DNA of 64,000 bases from Comamonas granuli NBRC 101663 (GTDB taxonomy: Bacteria; Pseudomonadota; Gammaproteobacteria; Burkholderiales; Burkholderiaceae_C). Each line of letters begins with the position of its first letter. Position 1 is the stretch's first letter. Positions 26,803 to 35,150 of the stretch are shown here, piece by piece. The position numbers and the translations under genes were made by a program. The DNA lies in NCBI RefSeq assembly GCF_000739995.1, contig NZ_BBJX01000013.1, positions 62,001 through 126,000 on the forward strand, in the 5' to 3' direction. The notes below the pieces were generated by a model. The model saw only the letters and a list, made by a program, of their open reading frames with translations, had not been told where the DNA came from and did no database searches.

Positions 26803-28287
26803 ATGGAACGGTACAGCCCGCCCATGCTCATCCGCACGCCGCACCGCACCCTGACTGACCAACTGGCCGAGCGCTTTGCCGAGCGCATCCGCTCGCGCCT
26901 GCTGCCTGCGGGCTCGCGCCTGCCCTCGGTGCGCGACTGCGCGCGCCAGCAGGGCGTGAGCCCGCACACCGTGGTGGCCGCCTACGACCAGTTGCTCGCG
27001 CAAGGCCTGGTGGAGGCGCGGCGCCAGCGCGGGTTTTACGTGCGCGATTTGGCACAAAATAGCCTTCCAGGCCAATACCAGCAAGCGCTAGCAGCTCCTA
27101 AAACAATAGTCAGCGAGGAGGGCGCTGCGGCGCCCCTGCCCTTGCCGCGCGGCGCGCACACCCATGCGACGGCGCTGATCCGCGGCATGTTCCACCAGGG
27201 CTCGGGCAAGCCCCAGCCCGGTGCCGGGGTGCTGCCCCAGCAGTGGCTGGAGGAGGCGCGCTTCATGCCCGCGGCGCTGCGCAAGATCACGGCGGGCCGC
27301 GCGCTGGCCTCGGGCGCGCTGAACTATGGCGAGCCCATGGGCGACGCCGGCCTGCGCCAGGTGCTCGCGCGCCGCCTGGCCGACCTGAACGTGCCGGCGC
27401 GGCCCGCGCAGATCATGACCACCGTGGGCGCCACGCAGGCGCTGGACATCGTGAGCCGCACGCTGCTCAAGGCGGGCGACCCGGTGATGGTCGAGGAGCC
27501 CGGCTGGTCGGTGGAGTTTGCGCGGCTCGACGCCCTGGGCATGCGCGTGCTGCCCGTGCCGCGCCGCGCCGACGGCCCCGACCTGGAGGTCATGGCGCGC
27601 TACTGCGCGGTGCATGCGCCGCGGCTGTACGTGAGCGTGAGCGTGCTGCACAACCCCACGGGCCATTGCCTCACGCCGGGCCATGCGCACCAGGTGCTTC
27701 AACTGGCCGGGCAGTACGGCTTTCACATCGTCGAGGACGACACCTACAGCCACATCGCGCCTGCGCATGCCACGCGCCTGAGCGCGCTCGACGGCCTGCG
27801 GCGCACCATCTACGTGGGCGGCTTTGCCAAGATCCTGGCGCCGAGCTGGCGCGTGGGCTACCTGGCCGCGCCCGCGGAGCTGTGCGAGCGGCTGCTCGAT
27901 ACCAAGCTGCTGTCCACGCTGACCACGCCCTCGGTGCTGGAGCAGGCCATGGCGCTGTGCATAGACCAGGGCCAGTTGCGCCGCCATGCCGAGCGCATGC
28001 GCCTGCGCCTGGCCCAGGCGCGCGCGCGCAGCGTGCAACTGGCGCTGGAGGCCGGCTGCCGCTTTGCGGCCGAGCCCGCGGGCCTGTTCGGCTGGGTGGA
28101 TACCGGGGTGGACACCGATGTGCTGGCCCAGCGCATGCTCGATGAAGGCTACCTGCTCGCGCCGGGGGCGCTGTTCCATGCGGAGCGCAAACCCAGCACG
28201 CTCATGCGCATCAACTTCGCCACCACGCAGGAGGCGGCGTTCTGGCAGGTTTTCCAGTGTGTGCGGGCGGAGCTGCAGAGGCGTTGA
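26803..28287 (+). CDS. MocR-family (GntR-aminotransferase) transcriptional regulator
   Basis: The 494-residue fusion has an N-terminal GntR winged helix (LPAGSRLPSVRDCARQQGVS, recognition helix HTVVAAYDQL; residues about 15-80). A linker of about 45 residues leads to an aminotransferase-like domain with LNYGEPMGDAGLRQVLA, TVGATQALDIVSRTLL, VSVLHNPTGHCLTPG, EDDTYSHIAP and the PLP-Lys in VGGFAKILAPSWRVGYL. It likely senses an amino acid through PLP and controls the divergent exporters. The linker is partly encoded by a dispersed repeat (27056-27110). ATG 26824 is an alternative start. Confidence 0.9.
   Translation: MERYSPPMLIRTPHRTLTDQLAERFAERIRSRLLPAGSRLPSVRDCARQQGVSPHTVVAAYDQLLAQGLVEARRQRGFYVRDLAQNSLPGQYQQALAAPKTIVSEEGAAAPLPLPRGAHTHATALIRGMFHQGSGKPQPGAGVLPQQWLEEARFMPAALRKITAGRALASGALNYGEPMGDAGLRQVLARRLADLNVPARPAQIMTTVGATQALDIVSRTLLKAGDPVMVEEPGWSVEFARLDALGMRVLPVPRRADGPDLEVMARYCAVHAPRLYVSVSVLHNPTGHCLTPGHAHQVLQLAGQYGFHIVEDDTYSHIAPAHATRLSALDGLRRTIYVGGFAKILAPSWRVGYLAAPAELCERLLDTKLLSTLTTPSVLEQAMALCIDQGQLRRHAERMRLRLAQARARSVQLALEAGCRFAAEPAGLFGWVDTGVDTDVLAQRMLDEGYLLAPGALFHAERKPSTLMRINFATTQEAAFWQVFQCVRAELQRR
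27056..27110. repeat. Dispersed palindromic repeat, copy E, inside the mocR-type gene
   Basis: CAAAATAGCCTTCCAGG, then AAGCGCTAGCAGCTCC and AAAACAATAG, align with copy F (CAAAATGGCTTCCAGCGCTT...AAGCGCTGGAAGCTAT...TTAATAG). It is translated in frame as QNSLPGQYQQALAAPKTIV, exactly in the linker between the DNA-binding and aminotransferase domains. Confidence 0.7.
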
Positions 28288-28301
28288 TGTGCCAAAAGGC
28301 A

Positions 28302-29771
28302 TCAATGGTCGGTGCGCTGGCCGTTGCTGAAGATCGCTTTCACGCGACCATCATTCCAGTACAGGATGCCATTGAGTCGTTGATCATTGGCCCATTCGCC
28401 AACGTAGTAGTCATCGGTTTTGGGGTACCAATATGTGCCTTGGCCAGTTTTTTTGTTGTCAACGAATTCACCTTGGTATCGACTGCCATTAGGCCACCAG
28501 TAGGATCCTTTCGTTCTGTCGCCGTTGCGGTACTCGCCTTCATACCGATCGCCGTTGGCCCACCAAAATTTCCCCACACCTTCAGGGATGCCGCGTCGAT
28601 ATCCACCTTCGTACCGGTTCCCGTTGAACCACCACGATGTCCCCGTGCCTTCCCGCTTGCCGAACATCATCGGCCCGTCGTATTGATAGAGCACGCGGTC
28701 ATTGGTGCCTAGATGTTGGAGGGTGCCGGTGCCCGTGGCGTAATCATCTTGGCACTCCCCCGTCCAGCGAATGTCCAGCGTGCCCTCGGTCATGGATTGA
28801 TAGAGAAGACAACTGTCCTTGGCGCGCGCCCATATCAACTCCCTCTCTCGTGCATTGCGAATTTTTGCCAGCCGCTCAGCCTCGTCCGACTGGGCTTTTT
28901 GCGCTATGGCGCGGGTGCGCTCCTCTATCGCGCGTGCGCGTAGTTGGGGGGCGGCTTGGGCTACCGCCTGCGCCACATCCCTAAGTGCACCCTTAGAGTT
29001 CTTGCGCAGATAGGCGAGTGCAGCGTCTTCAGCCTGATCAGAGTCCGGCGCCATGGTCGCAAGCTGCGCATGTTCGGCGGGAGTGAAAACCGCCAGGGGC
29101 TCGTACTCGGCCAGGATGCGTGTATAAGCGCCTGGTTCGGATGTGCCAAAGTGGGTAAGTTCAGTCAGCGCCTCCCGCCTGAGCGCAGTACGCGCTGCCT
29201 GCAGGTGCTTGGGTTGGGTACTGCCCTGGATGACCATCTTGTAGATGTGCGCTGCCGCAAATGGGTTGCCATCCTTGTAGTGCGCCTGGGCCTGCAGCAG
29301 CAGTGGTGCTGCATCCTTGATGGCGAGCGGGGGTAGTACGGGTGGGGAGATCACGCGGTTGACACGCCGTTGCAGCACAGCTCGCTCGGCCTGGGCGCGC
29401 TGCTGGGCTTGTGCACGCTGTTGTTCTGCGCGTTGCTGTGCCTCGGCACGTTCCTGCTGGGCGCGGCGTGCGGCTTCCTCACGCTGGCGCTGGGCCTGCT
29501 CTCGCTGATAGCACGCGTCGTATTGCGTCGAGCAGCGCTGGGCGCAAGCTTGGGCCTGCTGCAGTTGGCGCTGGCCTTGCTGGTAGGCGGCGTTGTTGCT
29601 GCTCAGCGCGCCAGCCATGCCGACAATGAAGCCTGAAGTCAGATAGCTGTCGCAACTGGAGTTGCAGCTTTCCATGGCGTCGCTGCAGTTGGCCAGGGCA
29701 GGCTGTGCGGCCAGCAGCGCCGCGTACAGTGCCAGGGCGATGTCGCGAAGGAGCGTGGTGGTACGGTGCAT
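28302..29771 (-). CDS. Secreted MORN-repeat protein with Cys-rich N-terminus
   Basis: The 489-residue product has a signal peptide (ALYAALLAAQPALA), then a Cys-rich segment (NCSDAMESCNSSCDSY, ACAQRCSTQYDAC) and a long Gln/Ala/Arg coiled coil (about 95-145). A helical middle follows, and at least five MORN repeats occupy about 365-485 (GNRYEGGYRRG, GDRYEGEYRNG, GSRYQGEFVDN, DYYVGEWANDQ). MORN repeats usually bind lipid or act as scaffolds. Base composition is lower in GC than flanking genes. It lies 7 bp downstream of another secreted-protein gene. Precise role unknown. Confidence 0.82.
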   Translation of the reverse strand: MHRTTTLLRDIALALYAALLAAQPALANCSDAMESCNSSCDSYLTSGFIVGMAGALSSNNAAYQQGQRQLQQAQACAQRCSTQYDACYQREQAQRQREEAARRAQQERAEAQQRAEQQRAQAQQRAQAERAVLQRRVNRVISPPVLPPLAIKDAAPLLLQAQAHYKDGNPFAAAHIYKMVIQGSTQPKHLQAARTALRREALTELTHFGTSEPGAYTRILAEYEPLAVFTPAEHAQLATMAPDSDQAEDAALAYLRKNSKGALRDVAQAVAQAAPQLRARAIEERTRAIAQKAQSDEAERLAKIRNARERELIWARAKDSCLLYQSMTEGTLDIRWTGECQDDYATGTGTLQHLGTNDRVLYQYDGPMMFGKREGTGTSWWFNGNRYEGGYRRGIPEGVGKFWWANGDRYEGEYRNGDRTKGSYWWPNGSRYQGEFVDNKKTGQGTYWYPKTDDYYVGEWANDQRLNGILYWNDGRVKAIFSNGQRTDH

Positions 29772-29778
29772 CGCGCGC

Positions 29779-30510
29779 TCAATCCTGTTCGTAGATTTGA
29801 GGGGAGAGCGTGCTGTTTTCCAGCTTGCTGGCCGCATGCTCTTGCACGTTGACAAAGGAAGAAGCTAATCCAATGCTGACCCAGCGACGGTTGCGGCAGG
29901 TGTAGTAATACTTGCCGTAGGCCACATAAGAGCCGTCTGCATAGGCGTTCAGGCCCCCGCCGTCAGGGCGTACCAAAGGCTTTGTGAAATAGACACAGGG
30001 CTCGCCCGTATGGTCGTTTTGTGGGTTTTTGGGAATGAAGGGCGTGCCGGTAGCGGCCAACTTGCGAAAGAGCTGATTGCCGTCGGGGTCGTCCTCGGTG
30101 TTGTACAGGCTGGGGTCTATGCCGCTTCCGCCGCCAGCAGGCTGGGCGGTATTCCGTGACCCCGCTCCCGTCCCTGAGGGCGATGTGCCGATAGGTGGGG
30201 ATGCCTTGGGTTGCGAGCCCGCTTTTGCGATGCACGCTTCAACGGCAGCTTTCACGCCCTTGGCGACTATTTTTGTTGCATCGCAGTCATATCTGTTGAC
30301 ATATTGAGAGCAATCGGCCGGTAGCTGTCTTAATGCTTCGTTCATCCTCGCAAGAAGTGCTTGTGCGGAACCTGCCGCCCGAATATCCCCAGCAAGGTCA
30401 TAGGGACTACCCGCGATCATCACGTTGGCAGGACAGTCTTCGGCTGTGACCTGCGCCATAGCGGCTGGGGTCAGAGTGAGCATGAGGCAAGCGAAATATT
30501 CACCTTTCAC
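29779..30510 (-). CDS. Secreted hypothetical protein upstream of the MORN gene
   Basis: The 243-residue product has a GTG start supported by AAAGGAGA 8 nt upstream, and a signal peptide (YFACLMLTLTPAAMA). I do not recognise the family. Four or more Cys (EDCPANV, ADCSQYV, YDCDATK, EACIAK) suggest disulfides in an N-terminal domain. A Ser/Gly/Pro linker (about 100-135) and a Tyr-rich C-terminal domain (SYVAYGKYYYTCRNRRWV) follow. It is the first gene of a two-gene low-GC unit with the MORN protein. Confidence 0.75.
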   Translation of the reverse strand: MKGEYFACLMLTLTPAAMAQVTAEDCPANVMIAGSPYDLAGDIRAAGSAQALLARMNEALRQLPADCSQYVNRYDCDATKIVAKGVKAAVEACIAKAGSQPKASPPIGTSPSGTGAGSRNTAQPAGGGSGIDPSLYNTEDDPDGNQLFRKLAATGTPFIPKNPQNDHTGEPCVYFTKPLVRPDGGGLNAYADGSYVAYGKYYYTCRNRRWVSIGLASSFVNVQEHAASKLENSTLSPQIYEQD

Positions 30511-30663
30511 AACGACTGTCTCCTTTTCGCACAGAAAAACGCCTGTGTTCGCGTACTTCTATCGAAGCGCACACAGCGATTGAATCCAAGCGCTTTTTTT
30601 ACGTCAATACCGCAAGTGCGGTATGGCCCGAAATTGGGGATAGTAGTATTTTGGAGAAGCGAA

Positions 30664-30706
30664 CAACCAGCGTTTGCTGGCAAGCGCCGGGGGATAAATA
30701 TGACAC
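30664..30706. repeat. Diverged palindromic repeat, copy K
   Basis: CCAGCGTTTGCTGGCAAGCGCCGG, followed by GATAAATATGA, resembles the repeat core and right arm but has several mismatches. It sits in the 197-bp gap between the secreted-protein gene and the HDOD gene, just past the end of the flagellar flg operon. Confidence 0.4.
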
Positions 30707-30707
30707 C

Positions 30708-31940
30708 TTATCGCCGCACCACTTCGGTGCCGGCGAGCATGCGCAGCAGAATGCGGTTGACGTTCTCCGGCTCCAGCTCGTGGTCCTCGCAGAGCTGGCG
30801 GATGGCGCCCACGTCGTCGGTCTCCAGGGCGCGTGCGAGCTGCAGGCTGGGGGCGTAGGCGCCGGTGCCCAGCACGCAGGCGTTGAACACGCGCTCGGAC
30901 AGCGGGATGCGCTGCAGGATGGTGCCCAGGGGCTCGCCCAGCAGCTCGTCGAGCTGCGAGAACAGCCCGCACAGGTACACCTCGCGGCGCAGTTCGTGCT
31001 GCGCACCGGGCTCGATCAGGTGCTCGGTCAGGCGGGCGCGCAGCACCATGGATTCGCGCACCGGGCGCAGGTCGGGTTCGGTGCTGGCGTGCGGCAACTG
31101 GTCGGACAGCCACCGGCGGATGGAGCCGTAGCCCATCATGACCAGGCCGCGGCGCAGCGAGTCTATGCCCGTGCGCAGGCCCAGCGCGGCCGAGTTGGTA
31201 TAGACCATGAAGCGGTAGGCCAGCAGCGGGTCTTCGCCCAGGATGTCCTCGAACACGTCCAGCGACTGCTCCGCGTCGATGGCCTTGAGCAGCTTGAGGA
31301 TGGTGGCGTGCGCCGGCTGCATGGGCTGGTGGCGCAGGCTGTAGAGCACGTCTTCCTGCGGCCAGCCGGCCAGGGCGAGCGCGTGGTGCGTGTCCAGGCA
31401 ATGCGCCATGAGCGCGCGGCTGGCAATGCCCTCGTACATCTGGCCGTCGATCACCGGGCTGGCGCCGCGCCCGGGCGGGTGCGGCTGGCCGGGGCGTGGC
31501 GGGGGCGCGGCCTGCAGTGCGGCCATGGCGTCCTCGGCCTGCAGCGCCAGCAGGCTGTTGTCGAAACAGCGTGCCACCTCGGCCTCGGGCAGGCGCGCCA
31601 GCGGGCCGCGCCACACGAGGCGCAGCCCGCGCTGGTGGGCGGCCTGCACCTGGGCGAACAGCGCGGAGTCGTCCAGCCAGGCGCCGGGCACCACGATCCA
31701 GGGGGTACCGCGCGGCGCGTGCTGCAGCAGGTCGCTGAGCAATTGGCGCGACAGCGGCGAGATCAGCAGCGGCGGCGAACTGGCCGACCACATCTCCTGC
31801 AGCGTGCGCAGCAGGTGCGGGGCGTCGACGGGCACGGCCGTGGAATCGCGCACGTACAACTGCACGCCCACCAGCGAGCGTGCCGGCCCCCACAGCGGGC
31901 GGTAGCCCAGGACCAGACTGCCGAGTACGGATTGCACCAT
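30708..31940 (-). CDS. HDOD-domain signalling protein at the end of the flg operon
   Basis: The 410-residue product has an N-terminal degenerate EAL-like half (residues about 1-190, without the metal ligands of an active phosphodiesterase) and a C-terminal HDOD domain (about 205-330, with DVFEDILGEDPLLAYRFMVY and the LRRGLVMMGYGSIRRWL helix). This is the YuxH/CdgJ-type layout, seen in proteins that modulate motility. Its ATG overlaps the flgL stop codon (TGATG), so it is translationally coupled to the last flagellar structural gene. Confidence 0.85.
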   Translation of the reverse strand: MVQSVLGSLVLGYRPLWGPARSLVGVQLYVRDSTAVPVDAPHLLRTLQEMWSASSPPLLISPLSRQLLSDLLQHAPRGTPWIVVPGAWLDDSALFAQVQAAHQRGLRLVWRGPLARLPEAEVARCFDNSLLALQAEDAMAALQAAPPPRPGQPHPPGRGASPVIDGQMYEGIASRALMAHCLDTHHALALAGWPQEDVLYSLRHQPMQPAHATILKLLKAIDAEQSLDVFEDILGEDPLLAYRFMVYTNSAALGLRTGIDSLRRGLVMMGYGSIRRWLSDQLPHASTEPDLRPVRESMVLRARLTEHLIEPGAQHELRREVYLCGLFSQLDELLGEPLGTILQRIPLSERVFNACVLGTGAYAPSLQLARALETDDVGAIRQLCEDHELEPENVNRILLRMLAGTEVVRR

Positions 31941-33163
31941 CAGGAAATGAAGTTGAAGAGCGAGAGTTTCTGCGTCATGGAGTAGGACTTGAGCGCCGCC
32001 TCGTAGCCGACCTGCTGGTTCTGGAAGTCCGACACCCCCTTGATCATATCGAGGTCCTCGGCGCGCGAGCGGTCGTCCTCGAGCTGCACGCCGCGGGTGT
32101 CGAGCTCGCCTTCGATGCGGTCGGCGCGGTTGAGCAGGTCGCCTGCCAGGCCGCGCGAGGTCTGCAGCCGGTTCATGGCGGCGTCGATCTCGGCCAGCCC
32201 GCGGGTGATGCCGTGCGTCAGGCTGCCGTAGTCGGTGCTGCCGTCGGGCTTGCCGGCGTTGCGGATCGTGCTGATGGTGTCTTCCAGCACCTGGAAGACG
32301 TTGGAGTTCTGGCTCGGCCCGAGGTCGAAGCGGTCGTTGTCGGCCGGCACGCCGGAGACCTTGAGCGAGAGGCCGTCGAAGGCGATGGTCGTGGGCGGCG
32401 TGTAGGGCTGGCCCGCGAGCACGGTGGAGACGGCGTCGTTGTCGATCACGTCGTAGGTCGTTACGCCGCCCACCACGGAGAACTGGATGCTGTAGTGGTG
32501 GCCCGTGAGGGCCGAGGGGTCGGTCACCTGGCCCACGTCGGTCCAGGCCTTGCCGGTGTTGCCCGCGCCCAGGGAGACATCGAACACGCCGTTGCCCGTG
32601 GGCACGCTCATCCAGGCGGCGTCGCCGTCGAGCACCTTGGCGATTTCGATATTGCCGCTGGCATGCTGGCCTGGCAGGCCGGAGAAGTTGAAGGCCGCGG
32701 GCACGCCGCCAAAGGGCGCCTGCGCGCTGCCCAGTCCCTGGAACAGCGGCAGACCATTGGCGTCCTTGCGGTTGGCGTAACCCATGATCTGCTCGCGCAG
32801 GCTCAGGAGCTGCTGCAGGATGGCGTCGCGTTCGGTCTGCGTGTGCGTGCCGTTGCCGGCGCTCACCGCCAGCTCGCGAAAGGCCTGCATGGCCTCGCCC
32901 GCCTCGCCCAGCGTGGATTCGGCCAGGGCCATGGTGTTGCGCTGCATGCCCAGGGCGCGCAGGTCGGCCTCGTTGCGCTGCAGGCGCGTGAGCGCGCGCT
33001 CGGCCTGCGCGGCGGCCACGGGGTCGTCGCTGGCGCGCACCACGCGCTTGCCCGAGGTGAGGTTCTCCTGCAGGTTGGACAAGGCCGTCTGGCGCTGGCT
33101 GATGTTGCGCAGCGCGCTGTCGTACTGGGCGGCCGTGCTCAGCCGGTACAGAGAGTTGCTCAT
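31940..33163 (-). CDS. flgL: Flagellar hook-filament junction protein FlgL (HAP3)
   Basis: FlgL joins the hook to the filament through FlgK. The 407-residue product is longer than the 317-residue enterobacterial protein. It has flagellin-like coiled-coil ends: SLYRLSTAAQYDSALRNISQ and LTSGKRVVRASDDPVAAAQAER at the N-terminus, and RADRIEGELDTRGVQLEDDR to the terminal ALKSYSMTQKLSLFNFIS helix. The extra length is in the middle, surface-exposed domain. AAAGGAG precedes the ATG. It is secreted unprocessed through the flagellar type III apparatus. Confidence 0.95.
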   Translation of the reverse strand: MSNSLYRLSTAAQYDSALRNISQRQTALSNLQENLTSGKRVVRASDDPVAAAQAERALTRLQRNEADLRALGMQRNTMALAESTLGEAGEAMQAFRELAVSAGNGTHTQTERDAILQQLLSLREQIMGYANRKDANGLPLFQGLGSAQAPFGGVPAAFNFSGLPGQHASGNIEIAKVLDGDAAWMSVPTGNGVFDVSLGAGNTGKAWTDVGQVTDPSALTGHHYSIQFSVVGGVTTYDVIDNDAVSTVLAGQPYTPPTTIAFDGLSLKVSGVPADNDRFDLGPSQNSNVFQVLEDTISTIRNAGKPDGSTDYGSLTHGITRGLAEIDAAMNRLQTSRGLAGDLLNRADRIEGELDTRGVQLEDDRSRAEDLDMIKGVSDFQNQQVGYEAALKSYSMTQKLSLFNFIS

Positions 33164-33184
33164 GGCAGGCTCCTTTCAGGGCGG

Positions 33185-35134
33185 TCAGCGCGCCAGCCCT
33201 GCAATCAGGGTGTCGAAGATATTCTGTGCGATCTGGATCATCTTGGCCGAGGCCTGGTAGGCCTGCTGGTACTGGATCAGGCGGGCCGCCTCCTCGTCGA
33301 GGTTGACGCCGGAGACCGCCGTGCGGTCGCGCTCCAGGTTGGCGGCGATGGCAGAGGACAGCTCGGCCGCAAATTGGGCGCTCTGCGTGCGCGTGCCCAC
33401 CTGGGCGATGGCGCTGGCAAAGCCGTCGGACAGCGTGGCACCGTCGAACATGGGCACGTCGCGCAGGTCCATGAGCGAGCGGGCGTTGCCCGCGTCGCGC
33501 TTGTACCAGTCGCCATAGGCCGGATTGAGCGAGTCGTCCAGGGTGATCGTGTCGCCGACGCGCGGCGTGCCCGTCACGGTCAGCGACCAGCCCGTGGGCG
33601 GGGTGGCGTTGTCGTAGGTGATGGGCTGGCCCGGGGTGTAGGTGAACGTTCCGCCGATGTCCGAGCGGGTGTAGGTGCTGGGGCTGTCGAACGTGATGGT
33701 CACGGGCACGGTGGTGCCGGGCGGGTTGCTCAGCGCCTTGAGGTTGACCAACTGCACATTGCCCTGGTTGGTGGCGCCCATGGCTGCGTTGACCGGGTTG
33801 GCGGCGGCCAGGTCCACCGGCGAATACTGCAAGGCCTTGAACTCGGCTGCGGCCCCCTGCAGGGCGGTGATCATGTAGCGATCGCCTGGATTGGGCGGTC
33901 CGGAGAGCGCCACGCCCAGGCCCTGCGCGGCAAACACGGCGTCCACGGTGACGGGTGGCGCGCCGGAGCCGTCGAAGGCGAAGATCTTGCCGTCCGACAA
34001 GCGCGTGATGGAGCCCGCGTCGGGGGCGGTGAAGTCGATGGTGTAGCTCGACGCCTGCAGCAGTGTCGGGTCCACCACCGTCAGGTCCAGGTCGGCGGAT
34101 GAGCTGTTCGTGCTGCTGGGAATGGCCTTGCCCAGGGCGATGGGGGCGAACAGGTTGTCGCCCACCTGGCCATCCAGCGTCAGCCCCAGGCGGTTTTGCT
34201 GGTTCATGGACTCGCTGATGGCCACCGCCATGCGGCCCAGCAGGTTGCGGCCCTCGGCCAGGTCGCTGTTCTGAAAGCGCAGCAGGCCCGCGATGTCGCC
34301 GCCGCCGAGCATGCTTTCGTTGAGCTCGACCTTGACGCTGGAGCCCGGTGCCAGGAAGCTGAGCACCTTGCGCCCGCTGCCCGCGCCGAAGTCGGCGGGG
34401 TCGTCGATGGACAGCGAGGCGGCCTTGTTGCCCAGCACCAGCGGCTGGCTGCCGGCCACGAAGACGCTGACCGAGCCGTCGTCGGCCGCCACCTGCGAGG
34501 TCTGGATATGCTGGTTGAGCTCGCGGATCAGCTGGTCGCGCCGGTCGAGCAGGTCGTTGGCGGGCTGGCCGTTGCCCTTGGCGCGGGCGATTTGCTCATT
34601 GACCTCGGCAATGTTCTTCGCCAGGTTGTTGACGGCGAATATGCTGCCCTTGAACTGCTCGCCCACGGTGTAGCCGATCTCGTCCAGGCGCTGCGAGGCG
34701 TCGCGCATGCGCGATGCCAGCTCGTCCATGCGCGTGAGCGCCACGTTGCGTGCCGTCAGGTCCATGGGGCTGCTGACCACGTCGGACAGCGCGTTCATCA
34801 TCTGGTTGACCGAGGCGCCGATGCCGCTCTCGCCGCCGCTGAACACGTCCTGCAACTGGCGCAGGCGCTCCAGCCGGGCGGTGTCGCCCGCGTCCATGGC
34901 TGCCGCAGCCGTGGCCTGGCGCGTGAGCAGTTCGCTGTGGTTGCGCAGCACCGTCGCCACCTCGACGCCCTTGCCGATGTAGCCGCCGCCCGTGAACTGG
35001 CCCTGCACGGTCTGCAGCACCACGCTCTGGCGCGAGTAGCCCGCGGTGCTGACGTTGGCGATGTTGTGGCCCGTGGTCTGCAGGGCCATCTGGTTGGCCA
35101 GCAGGGCGCGGGCTCCGACGTTGAGCAGGCTCAT
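33185..35134 (-). CDS. flgK: Flagellar hook-associated protein FlgK (HAP1)
   Basis: The 649-residue protein (E. coli, 547) starts SLLNVGARALLANQMALQTTGHNIANVSTAGYSRQ, the rod/hook-type N-terminal signature. It has the FlgK coiled coil to about residue 200, a long variable beta-rich middle (300-560), and a C-terminal helix GVNLDEEAARLIQYQQAYQASAKMI like other axial proteins. GGAGGA precedes the ATG. It lies 21 bp upstream of flgL. Confidence 0.96.
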   Translation of the reverse strand: MSLLNVGARALLANQMALQTTGHNIANVSTAGYSRQSVVLQTVQGQFTGGGYIGKGVEVATVLRNHSELLTRQATAAAAMDAGDTARLERLRQLQDVFSGGESGIGASVNQMMNALSDVVSSPMDLTARNVALTRMDELASRMRDASQRLDEIGYTVGEQFKGSIFAVNNLAKNIAEVNEQIARAKGNGQPANDLLDRRDQLIRELNQHIQTSQVAADDGSVSVFVAGSQPLVLGNKAASLSIDDPADFGAGSGRKVLSFLAPGSSVKVELNESMLGGGDIAGLLRFQNSDLAEGRNLLGRMAVAISESMNQQNRLGLTLDGQVGDNLFAPIALGKAIPSSTNSSSADLDLTVVDPTLLQASSYTIDFTAPDAGSITRLSDGKIFAFDGSGAPPVTVDAVFAAQGLGVALSGPPNPGDRYMITALQGAAAEFKALQYSPVDLAAANPVNAAMGATNQGNVQLVNLKALSNPPGTTVPVTITFDSPSTYTRSDIGGTFTYTPGQPITYDNATPPTGWSLTVTGTPRVGDTITLDDSLNPAYGDWYKRDAGNARSLMDLRDVPMFDGATLSDGFASAIAQVGTRTQSAQFAAELSSAIAANLERDRTAVSGVNLDEEAARLIQYQQAYQASAKMIQIAQNIFDTLIAGLAR

Positions 35135-35150
35135 GGCAAATCCTCCGTAT

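Noticed and set aside
28302-30510. Prophage or insertion element in the low-GC patch
   Set aside because: No integrase, transposase, terminal repeat or tRNA junction is visible; only two secreted-protein genes.
31880-34102. Open frame of 740 codons on the plus strand
   Set aside because: It is antisense to flgL and flgK, which have clear family motifs and ribosome-binding sites; the frame has no recognisable motif.
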